The position numbers and the translations under genes were made by a program. A DNA stretch of 64,000 nucleotides from Saprospiraceae bacterium (GTDB lineage: Bacteria; Bacteroidota; Bacteroidia; Chitinophagales; Saprospiraceae). The stretch is taken from assembly GCA_016710625.1 (NCBI GenBank), contig JADJVK010000011.1, positions 1-64,000 on the forward strand. The letters are read 5' to 3'. Positions 54,070-61,984 of the stretch are shown here, piece after piece; positions within the stretch are counted from its first letter, which is position 1; each line of letters begins with the position of its first letter. The notes under the pieces are model-generated. The model made no database searches. It was not told the origin of the DNA and was given only the letters and a program-made list of their open reading frames with translations.

Positions 54070-54846
54070 TTAGCCCAAAATCTTCTTCTTTTGAGACTCA
54101 AATTCAAGTTCATTCAACAATCCTCTTTCTCTTAATTCTCCTAATCTTTTCAATTGTTCCAACAAATCTGGAGAAGATGGATTTTCCTCTTTGGAAGTCA
54201 CTGGAATCTCCATGACATTCGGCTTTAATTTGAACCCATTTTCAACAAAAGTATCCCATTGTGGCTGAATTCTTACATATGCCAATGAATCATGGGTAGA
54301 AATTTTGTCGAAATCGACAAATCCTAAAGTAACCGCATTGCTCAGATGCTCATAAGCTTTTTCCGCATTTTCAGTGATGGAATAGGCACAAGCTATATTA
54401 AAATGAAGTGAGGTATCAGTTGGGTCAATTTTTATCGCCTTTTGAAAATCTTCAATTGCACCTTTAAAATCATAATCCTTATATTTTGCAATTCCAGTCA
54501 ATTTGGTCGGGTTTTCTTTTTTGGAAGGAGCACTTGGAACGGGGATTTCATACTTTCTTTTGCCTTCTCTTTGTCTTCGATAATATTCCATCTCTTGCTC
54601 CCTTTCTCTTTGTCTCCAAGGATCCACATTTCCTTTTAGAAATTCTCTATTATATTTTGCATCGAAAAGAGTGTCATTCATGACTGCAAGTAAAACAGCA
54701 TCAATTACACCTAATAATGCTGGCACTCCAGTCCAAAAAAACATACAATAAATGATACCTAAAAAAGTCTGTCCTAAATAGAATCTATGAACACCAAAAA
54801 CACCAAGTATCAAAGCTAATATTGCTGCTGTATTTTTATTTCTCAT
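54070..54846 (-). CDS. TM2-TPR-SHOCT domain protein
   Basis: 258 residues. Residues 1-60 are a TM2 domain with two helices (NTAAILALILGVFGVHRFYLGQTFLGIIYCMFFWTGVPALLGVIDAVLL). A charged linker leads to TPR-type helices at about 115-185 (YDFKGAIEDFQKAIKIDPTDTSLHFNIACAYSITENAEKAYEHLSNAV). The last ~32 residues are a SHOCT motif (DLLEQLKRLGELRERGLLNELEFESQKKKILG). It is membrane-anchored with cytoplasmic helices, and its function is unknown. TATATTTG at 54867-54874 on the minus strand may be its -7 element. Confidence 0.85.
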   Translation of the reverse strand: MRNKNTAAILALILGVFGVHRFYLGQTFLGIIYCMFFWTGVPALLGVIDAVLLAVMNDTLFDAKYNREFLKGNVDPWRQREREQEMEYYRRQREGKRKYEIPVPSAPSKKENPTKLTGIAKYKDYDFKGAIEDFQKAIKIDPTDTSLHFNIACAYSITENAEKAYEHLSNAVTLGFVDFDKISTHDSLAYVRIQPQWDTFVENGFKLKPNVMEIPVTSKEENPSSPDLLEQLKRLGELRERGLLNELEFESQKKKILG

Positions 54847-54891
54847 TTCACTAATATTTCAAGATGCAAATATAGTTACTTTTTGAATGCA

Positions 54892-56142
54892 TTACGCCAA
54901 TATTCTGCAAGTTAGTACGGTAAAATCGTCAGGATAAGGCAAATCACCTATGAATTGATTGACTTGTTCGAGGAGACTTTTGTTGAAATCTTTTGCGGAT
55001 AGATTAGAATTTGCCCAAGTGAAATGTTCTATAATGTCGTCACTCATAAAATCTCCATTTGAATTGGAGATGTCTGACAACCCATCCGTATAGGTAAGAA
55101 TCAAACAATCATGTTCTATTTTTACTTCACCGATCTCAATGGTAGGCAGTTTAGGAAAAATGCCAAGAATAGTGCTTCCTTTGTCCAATCGATGAATCTT
55201 GTCGTTCATCACCAAAACTGGAGGGGTGTGTCCTGCATTTATGTATCTCAAAATCTGGGTAGATCTGTCATATTCAGCAATAAAGCAAGTGATGAATCGC
55301 TCCCCTTTGGTGGTACGAATAACTGCTTCATTCAACTCTATGATCAAATCTTGTAAAACAGGTTGTTTGTGGATTAAGCTATGCAAATACCCTTGAAAGT
55401 TTGCCATCAACAAGGCAGCAGCCACTCCTTTGCCAGAAATATCTGCTATACAAAATGCAAATTTATCATGGTCAAAAGGGATATAATCAAAATAATCACC
55501 TCCAATACTTGAATGGGGTTTATAGATACTTGCAAATTGGTGATTTCCAATCGATGGCAAGACAGAAGGCACCAACATCAACTGCATTTCTGTACCCAGA
55601 TCCAGTTCTCTTCTTAGTCTATCTTCCTCTATTTGTCGCTTAAACAATCGCTTATTTTCTATAGCGGAAATCACAATATTGGTAATCGTTATGATGAATT
55701 CCAACTTTTCCTTAGCAATCTCTTTTTCGCCAAATTCAGCTAAAAGCAAGTAGGCAATTGGACGATCCTTATGAAAAACAGGGACGATTACATCAAAATC
55801 CTTAGTAAGACTATTTTTGTTTTTTTCAGTTAATAAAGTTGGAGAGTCGTATTCTTCTAATAAATTGTAAGAAATCCCGGAAGGAAAACCATCGAATAAG
55901 CCATATTGCTTGATACATTCCCAAAGGCTATTGTCAGCATAAAACAATGCCATACTCCCTACGCCAATATCTTTTTGCAGGAAACTAGCAAACATTTGGT
56001 AGAGTTTGTTCTTCTTAATATTACTATTAATAGCTTGAGTCAACTGCAAGAGTATGTCCAATTGCAATTGTTTTATGGATAATGCTTCTAATAAATCCTC
56101 TTTATTTAAAGCTTCAAATGGGATAGTTTTTTCGGAAAACAT
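54892..56142 (-). CDS. GAF-PP2C (SpoIIE/RsbU-type) serine phosphatase
   Basis: 416 residues. An N-terminal helix (LLEALSIKQLQLDILLQLTQAINSN) leads to a GAF-like sensor at about 30-165. A SpoIIE-type PP2C domain follows with its metal and catalytic motifs GGDYFDYI, FAFCIADISGKGVAAALLMA, LTYTDGLSD and DDFTVLTCRI. Such enzymes dephosphorylate anti-sigma-factor antagonists in partner-switching stress signalling. No partner (STAS, kinase) is encoded nearby, so the target is unknown. Confidence 0.88.
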   Translation of the reverse strand: MFSEKTIPFEALNKEDLLEALSIKQLQLDILLQLTQAINSNIKKNKLYQMFASFLQKDIGVGSMALFYADNSLWECIKQYGLFDGFPSGISYNLLEEYDSPTLLTEKNKNSLTKDFDVIVPVFHKDRPIAYLLLAEFGEKEIAKEKLEFIITITNIVISAIENKRLFKRQIEEDRLRRELDLGTEMQLMLVPSVLPSIGNHQFASIYKPHSSIGGDYFDYIPFDHDKFAFCIADISGKGVAAALLMANFQGYLHSLIHKQPVLQDLIIELNEAVIRTTKGERFITCFIAEYDRSTQILRYINAGHTPPVLVMNDKIHRLDKGSTILGIFPKLPTIEIGEVKIEHDCLILTYTDGLSDISNSNGDFMSDDIIEHFTWANSNLSAKDFNKSLLEQVNQFIGDLPYPDDFTVLTCRILA

Positions 56143-56215
56143 CCGAGATTTTAATTTTTGTGAGTTTAAAAGTAAATAAATATTTTAAAGTAAAGATACT
56201 ATTCTTAAAAAAAAT

Positions 56216-56797
56216 CTAATTTTCAACAATTTCTTCAATGATTTCTTCCCCAACCATGTTGTCTGTCTGTTTGAAATCCTTGATTTTTGGCAAATCTTTC
56301 AAGCTACCCAAACCAAAATAATCCATAAATTTTTCTGAAGTGCTATAAAGCAATGGACGACCAGCAGCTTCACTTCTTCCGCTGATAGCGATCAACTCTT
56401 TCTCCAATAATTTTTGAATTGCATAGTCGCAACTAACGCCTCTTATACTTTCCAAATCAGTTTTACTGACTGGCTGCCTATAGGCAACGATGGATAAGGT
56501 TTCTAATGCTACTTGAGATAATTTCCTTTTTGAAGTCAATTTTAAATGAGCTCCAATATATTGTTGAAAAGCAGGTTTCGTCATAAAACGATATCCACCA
56601 GAGATAAAAAGTATCTCCATGGATCTTTCCTCATTTTCATTATAAATTTGAAATAAAACCTGTATCGCTTCCTCAATCTCTACTTTTGACACAGCTGAAT
56701 TGGTCGCTAACTCGATACTCGACTTGATGTCTTCTATGGAAATAGCATGGTCTGATGAAAAAATTAACGCTTCAACTGCTGATACTAAATGCTGCAT
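56216..56797 (-). CDS. scpB: Segregation and condensation protein B
   Basis: 193 residues with two winged-helix domains (LVSAVEALIFSSDHAISIEDIKSS ... and SKRKLSQVALETLSIVAYRQPVSKTDLESIRGVSCDYAIQKLLEKELIAISGRSEAAGRPLLYSTSEKFMDYFGL). It binds ScpA and SMC to condense chromosomes. scpA is not in this window. It starts 13 bases after alkB, so the two are probably on one mRNA, an unusual pairing. Confidence 0.95.
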   Translation of the reverse strand: MQHLVSAVEALIFSSDHAISIEDIKSSIELATNSAVSKVEIEEAIQVLFQIYNENEERSMEILFISGGYRFMTKPAFQQYIGAHLKLTSKRKLSQVALETLSIVAYRQPVSKTDLESIRGVSCDYAIQKLLEKELIAISGRSEAAGRPLLYSTSEKFMDYFGLGSLKDLPKIKDFKQTDNMVGEEIIEEIVEN

Positions 56798-56810
56798 ATA
56801 TTATTGATTA

Positions 56811-57851
56811 TTAAGCTATTTCTTGAACTTTTTTATTCATTATTGAAAACCAAATGGGTGGAATTAACGCTATTAAAATTGCACCTGGATATCCAAATGG
56901 CAATTGCGGACTTTCGTCATGATGACTTAAAGCTTGGTATTTTATTGTAGATTTGTAATGGTGGTCTGAGTGTCTGGTGAGTTCATACAAGAAAATCCTC
57001 CCTAATTCATGATTGGAATTCCAAGAATGCTTCGGCATCACTGGTTCATATTTTCCATTGCTCATTATTTTTCTTAGCAATCCATAATGTTCTATATAAT
57101 TCACACTTTCCAATAAAAGTATTCCAACTAAACCACTCAGAAATAGAAAAATTAGACATTTCATTCCACCAAAATAGTATATTGCAACTAAGTAAATCAA
57201 TTGTATGATTACAAATTGTATCATTTGGTTATGGATGCTCCAAAATGAAAAATTGTTTTTCGACAATCTTTTTGCTTCTAATTTCCAAGCATTTAGATAA
57301 CTTTTGAAAACTGATTTTATCCAAAAAAAGTAAACATTTTCATTTAACAGCGCTGTTGCAGGGTCTTTTGGTGTTGCAATATGTTTATGATGCCCCAGAT
57401 TGTGCTCAATATAAAAGTGCATATAAAAAGAAGGGATGAGTAGTATTTTGGATAAAATTATATCAAATTTATGCTGTCGATGCCCCAATTCATGGGCTAC
57501 ATTTATACCTAAAGTGCCTAATACAACCCCAACATTGAGAATCATACCAATTCCTTCCATTCTGCTAAAATCATTATTTTTAACTACAAAAAAACTATAA
57601 ATCAGCACAAAATAAAGTAATGGGACATTCAGATATAACAAATAATTGAAAAATGATTGATTAGATTTTAGTTCTTTTTGAGCATCATCCAAATTTTTAT
57701 CGGTTCCTTTAAAGAATATTTCTACAACTGGAATCAAAACAAAAGCAATGTAAAATGAGCCTGGACTCCACCATCCTCTCCATTCAAGTCCGATGATAGC
57801 CATCAAAGGCATCAAATATGCAAAAATGTATTTAAAATCTTTCCATTCCAT
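56811..57851 (-). CDS. alkB: Alkane 1-monooxygenase-type membrane diiron hydroxylase
   Basis: 346 residues with about six membrane helices. All His boxes of AlkB are present: HELGHRQHKF, EHNLGHHKHIATPKDPA and RHSDHHYKS, and also NYIEHYGLLR. These bind two irons and hydroxylate terminal methyl groups of alkanes with rubredoxin as electron donor. No rubredoxin gene is nearby. Related desaturases share the His boxes, but the NYxEHYGL and ATPxDPA motifs favour AlkB. TATCTTTG at 57859-57866 on the minus strand is a good -7 element just before the ATG, so the leader would be very short. Confidence 0.88.
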   Translation of the reverse strand: MEWKDFKYIFAYLMPLMAIIGLEWRGWWSPGSFYIAFVLIPVVEIFFKGTDKNLDDAQKELKSNQSFFNYLLYLNVPLLYFVLIYSFFVVKNNDFSRMEGIGMILNVGVVLGTLGINVAHELGHRQHKFDIILSKILLIPSFYMHFYIEHNLGHHKHIATPKDPATALLNENVYFFWIKSVFKSYLNAWKLEAKRLSKNNFSFWSIHNQMIQFVIIQLIYLVAIYYFGGMKCLIFLFLSGLVGILLLESVNYIEHYGLLRKIMSNGKYEPVMPKHSWNSNHELGRIFLYELTRHSDHHYKSTIKYQALSHHDESPQLPFGYPGAILIALIPPIWFSIMNKKVQEIA

Positions 57852-57899
57852 ATATCAGCAAAGATAAATAAAATTACAATTAATAATTGCGTTAAAATT

Positions 57900-58352
57900 A
57901 TGTTACAATTTCATCAAAATCAAATAGATAGTTGGAATAATATAGATGAATTATTAATTTTGGTGAAAATTGATGCAGTGAACCAACGATTTTGGAATTA
58001 TTTCGATAGTAGCGGAAGAAAAAATACTTTAGGATTGGCTCATAGTCCCAAAAGTGGTCATTTAATGGTTTACTATAATCAAGAAATTTTAATAGTTGAT
58101 TTTGAAATATTTCACGATAAAGAATATTCATTTTTTGTAGATGAGGAATTTTGCCATCTTCATATATTCAATAACAACGGAACTTTCGATTACAATATTG
58201 ATATAGACCATCAGATAGAAACTCCTCTAAATATAGCTAAAAAAGCAGAAGAAAAAGCGGAATGGAAGATGAAATTCAAAATAGCTGGAATTTCATTATT
58301 CATCCTTTTTTTGATTTACCTCATTACATTCCTTTTCTTTAGGAAAAATTGA
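57900..58352 (+). CDS. Unknown protein with C-terminal membrane anchor
   Basis: 150 residues. A soluble beta-rich part (GLAHSPKSGHLMVYYNQEILIVDFEIFHDKEYSFFVDEEFCHLHIFN) is followed by an acidic/basic helix (IAKKAEEKAEWKMKFK) and one C-terminal membrane helix (IAGISLFILFLIYLITFLFF). No family is recognised. It is divergent from alkB with 48 bases between the starts, so their promoters overlap. Confidence 0.6.
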   Translation: MLQFHQNQIDSWNNIDELLILVKIDAVNQRFWNYFDSSGRKNTLGLAHSPKSGHLMVYYNQEILIVDFEIFHDKEYSFFVDEEFCHLHIFNNNGTFDYNIDIDHQIETPLNIAKKAEEKAEWKMKFKIAGISLFILFLIYLITFLFFRKN

Positions 58353-58499
58353 CAGTTTTTTATTTAAAAAATTGACAAAATGTCCTTGAAAATTCACTTT
58401 TTTTGTCAATATTACAGCTTATTCTATTTGGATGAAAATTTGAATACTGTTTTTATCATTACTGATTACATTTTTGAAAATACTTAACTTTTTAAGGAT

Positions 58500-61115
58500 A
58501 TGACATACGATATTTTTACTTTAAAAGCACAAGAATCTATCCAAAAAGCACAACAAATCGCTGCTGATTTGGATCAACAAATGGTAGAAACGGCTCATTT
58601 GGTCAAAGGAATAATTTTGGAAGAACCCAGTGTCTCTCAATTTGTTTTCAATGCAATGGGCATTCAACCAAATTCATTATTGACAGAAATCGATAATACT
58701 ATACAATCGTTTCCGAGAGTCCAAGGCTCAGATAAACAATTTTTGACCAATGATGCAAATAAGGCATTAACAAAAGCCAAAAGCTATTTAGCAGAATTTG
58801 GCGATGAATTTATTTCAGTAGAACTAATTTTATTAGCGATAGTTTCTGGAAATGATAAAACTGCAAGAGCTCTCAAAACACTAGGAGCAACTGAAGAAAA
58901 ATGTAAATTAGCTATTCAAGAACTTAGAAAAGGAAAAAAAGTGACGAATCAAAATGCAGAAAATACTTACAATGCACTTTCAAAATATGCAATCAACCTA
59001 AATGAAAGAGCAGAATCCGGGAAATTAGACCCCATTGTAGGTAGAGATGAAGAAATAAGAAGGGTGTTGCACATTCTTTCGAGAAGAAAGAAAAATAATC
59101 CAATATTAATTGGGGAAGCTGGTGTGGGTAAAACAGCTATTGTGGAAGGTATTGCTTGGCGAATTGTGAGAGAAGACGTTCCCGAAAACCTAAAATCTAA
59201 ACAAATTTTTTCTCTAGATATGGCAGCAATTATTGCTGGAGCCAAATTTAAAGGGGAATTCGAAGAAAGATTAAAGGCTGTAATTCAAGAAGTTATAGAC
59301 TCCAATGGAAATATCATCCTATTTGTTGACGAAATCCATACCTTGATTGGTGCTGGTGGTGGCAACGGTGCAATGGATGCTGCAAATATATTAAAACCTG
59401 CATTAGCAAGGGGAGAAATGCATACAATTGGAGCGACAACTTTGGATGAATATCAAAAATATTTTGAGAAAGATGCAGCTTTAGTACGCCGTTTTCAAAC
59501 TGTTTTTGTGGATGAGCCTTCCGTAGAAGACACCATTTCTATCTTGAGAGGATTGCAAGAAAGGTATGAGAATTTCCATAAAATAGGAATTTTGGACGAA
59601 GCATTAGTTTCTGCTGCCGAGTTATCCCATCGATATATCGCCGATAGGCAATTGCCTGATAAAGCTATCGATTTGATTGACGAAGCTTGTGCAAAATTAC
59701 GTTTGGAAATGGACTCAGTTCCTGAGGAAGTGGATGAAGTGGATAGAAAAGTACGTCAGTTAGAAATTGAAAGAGAGGCAATCAAAAGGGAAAAAGACGA
59801 TAAAAAATTGGCAATTTTGAATGAGCAAATTGCCAATATGCAAGATCAGTTGAATAGCTTGAAAGCGAAATGGACCAATGAAAAAGAAATAATCGGTGCT
59901 ATTCAGAATTGCAAAGAAAGAATGGAGGATTATGAAAGACAAGCTGAAAGAGCCGAAAGAGAAAGCAATTTTGAGTTGGTGGCGACGCTCCGTTATGGAA
60001 AAATAAAAGAGCAAGAAGCCATGCTAAAAGCGGCTGAAGAAAAATTGAACCAAATTCCTTTAGAAGAAAGATTGACTAACCAACAAGTGACTTCTAATGA
60101 TATTGCTGAAGTTGTGGCAAAATGGACGGGAATTCCTGTGGCTAAAATGATGCAAAGTGAAAGAGATAAATTAATATCACTAGAAGCAGAGTTAGGCAAG
60201 AGAGTCATCGGGCAAAAAGAAGCGGTTGCTGCAGTTTCTGATGCGGTGAGAAGAAACAGAGCAGGACTTTCTGACGAAAACAGACCTATAGGCTCCTTTA
60301 TCTTTTTGGGTCCTACAGGAGTTGGAAAAACTGAATTGGCAAAAGCAATAGCAGAGGTGTTGTTTGACGATGAAAATGCGATTACAAGGATTGATATGAG
60401 TGAATATATGGAGCAACATGCGGTTTCTAGATTGGTAGGTGCTCCTCCGGGCTATGTGGGTTACGATGAAGGTGGACAATTGACCGAAGCAGTGAGAAGA
60501 AGGCCGTACTCTATTATACTTTTGGATGAAATCGAAAAAGCACATCCCGATACTTTCAATATTTTATTGCAAGTTTTGGATGATGGTAGATTGACGGACA
60601 ACAAAGGAAGAGTAGTGAATTTCAAAAATACGATGATTATTATGACTTCGAATATGGGAGCAGATAAGATTCTAGAAAATTTCGAAGACTTAGATGCTTT
60701 GGGAGATAAACACCGAACGGATGTATTGGAAACTACTAAAGTTGAAGTATTTGATTTATTGAAACAAAGATTGCGACCAGAATTTTTGAATAGGATAGAT
60801 GAGCAAATAATGTTTTTACCTTTGACCAAAGCAGAAATAAAACAGATTTTGGGTATTCAATTGAAAAAACTTACTTCTTTACTTGGTAAACAAGAGTTCA
60901 AATTGGAAGTTTCCGATGCTGCTCAGAACTTATTGGTTGACTTGGGTTACGACCCACAATTCGGGGCAAGACCGATGAAAAGGGTATTACAAAAAGAAAT
61001 AGTGAATGAATTGTCCAAAGAATTATTGTCGGGCAATTTCAAAGCTGGCGACACCATTTATATCGACAAAGATGCTAAAGGACTGACATTCAGCAATAAA
61101 TTGGAGAAAAAATAA
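58500..61115 (+). CDS. clpB: ClpB disaggregase
   Basis: 871 residues, full length. It is a hexameric AAA+ unfoldase that rescues aggregated proteins with DnaK. The N-domain repeats (TLKAQESIQKAQQIAADLDQQMVETAHLV), the first AAA domain with Walker A GEAGVGKT at about residue 206 and Walker B ILFVDEIHTL, the middle coiled coil (residues about 405-525, marking ClpB rather than ClpA/C), and the second AAA domain with GPTGVGKT at about 604 and SIILLDEIEKAHPD are all seen. It has an internal conserved region that could give a shorter product from a later start, as in E. coli; I cannot confirm that here. Confidence 0.97.
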   Translation: MTYDIFTLKAQESIQKAQQIAADLDQQMVETAHLVKGIILEEPSVSQFVFNAMGIQPNSLLTEIDNTIQSFPRVQGSDKQFLTNDANKALTKAKSYLAEFGDEFISVELILLAIVSGNDKTARALKTLGATEEKCKLAIQELRKGKKVTNQNAENTYNALSKYAINLNERAESGKLDPIVGRDEEIRRVLHILSRRKKNNPILIGEAGVGKTAIVEGIAWRIVREDVPENLKSKQIFSLDMAAIIAGAKFKGEFEERLKAVIQEVIDSNGNIILFVDEIHTLIGAGGGNGAMDAANILKPALARGEMHTIGATTLDEYQKYFEKDAALVRRFQTVFVDEPSVEDTISILRGLQERYENFHKIGILDEALVSAAELSHRYIADRQLPDKAIDLIDEACAKLRLEMDSVPEEVDEVDRKVRQLEIEREAIKREKDDKKLAILNEQIANMQDQLNSLKAKWTNEKEIIGAIQNCKERMEDYERQAERAERESNFELVATLRYGKIKEQEAMLKAAEEKLNQIPLEERLTNQQVTSNDIAEVVAKWTGIPVAKMMQSERDKLISLEAELGKRVIGQKEAVAAVSDAVRRNRAGLSDENRPIGSFIFLGPTGVGKTELAKAIAEVLFDDENAITRIDMSEYMEQHAVSRLVGAPPGYVGYDEGGQLTEAVRRRPYSIILLDEIEKAHPDTFNILLQVLDDGRLTDNKGRVVNFKNTMIIMTSNMGADKILENFEDLDALGDKHRTDVLETTKVEVFDLLKQRLRPEFLNRIDEQIMFLPLTKAEIKQILGIQLKKLTSLLGKQEFKLEVSDAAQNLLVDLGYDPQFGARPMKRVLQKEIVNELSKELLSGNFKAGDTIYIDKDAKGLTFSNKLEKK

Positions 61116-61131
61116 TTATTTTAAAGAATAT

Positions 61132-61170
61132 AAAAAAATCCTTCATTCGAATAGAGTGAGGGTTTTTTTT
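61132..61170 (+). terminator. Probable clpB terminator
   Basis: A-run and ATCCTTCA pair imperfectly (one bulge, one wobble) with TGAGGGT and a T-run. It lies 20 bases after the stop. Confidence 0.55.
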
Positions 61171-61248
61171 ATCTATCTAAATAATGGCCTTATTATAGAA
61201 ATTTTCAAATCATCTATCAAATTGATGAACTTTGTAGTAAATAATTGA

Positions 61249-61979
61249 CATAAAAAGATACTTTTACAAATTATCCTATTTTTTTATTTCTCCATTAATT
61301 GCCCAAAATGAAATTCAATCAACTTAGGATTTATAAATAAAAGGTCATTTGATGGACATTATATACAATCTTTAGTTAGTATTGGAGCACAAAAGCAAAT
61401 TGCAAACGGTAAATATATTCTCTTGAATACCTCAATTGGTCTGCCAACAAATTATCCAAAAAGCTATGACTTTAAAGATACAATTTTAGATGTTATAAGA
61501 AATGAATATTGGGGAAATCCCATAGGCGACAATCCTAGTACTTATGTATTAAATAACACTATGCCTAAATATAATTTAAACTTTCAAATTGAAACACAGA
61601 TTTCATTAATAAAAATAGACAAAATAGCTGGTTAGACTTTTACCTTTCTCCATCTATTAATCTTGAATATCATAGTGCTTACGAACAATATTTAAGGAAA
61701 TACAATGTATTAAATATATATACAATCAATGATTTATTTAGCTCTGAAGAACATTATGTTATGGAACAAATCACAAAAAGATAAGTAAATTCTAATTTTT
61801 ATTTGGCTTAAGTTTAAAATTGGCTTTGAGTTCAAAATTAAAAGTATAAAATTGATACCAAATTGTTTTGAAAAATAGGTAAAAATAATAGCACAGTGAT
61901 TGGTTTTAAAAATATTCAAGGATATACCTCGCCTTTACCTATTGCTATAGATTAGGAGTTGGGTATTTATTTTAAATAA
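61249..61979 (+). pseudogene. Decayed outer-membrane beta-barrel gene
   Basis: Fragments in all three plus frames join into one protein. They are a signal-peptide-like piece (LSYFFISPLIAQNEIQST), then GFINKRSFDGHYIQSLVSIGAQKQIANGKYILLNTSIGLPTNYPKSYDF...QIETQIS (the longest open piece, to 61635), then INKNRQNSWLDFYLSPSINLEYHSAYEQYLRKYNVLNIYTINDLF, then FIWLKFKIGFEFKIK, then IGFKNIQGYTSPLPIAID-stop-ELGIYFK to 61979. No start codon is left. Four or more lesions show a truly dead gene. It resembles the small barrels elsewhere in this window. Confidence 0.65.
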
Positions 61980-61984
61980 TAATG

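Noticed and set aside
61423..61635. Stand-alone 70-residue gene
   Set aside because: It continues upstream and downstream in other frames as part of one decayed barrel gene.
61734..61919. 61-codon minus-strand ORF
   Set aside because: It is the reverse strand of the decayed barrel gene and has no family likeness.
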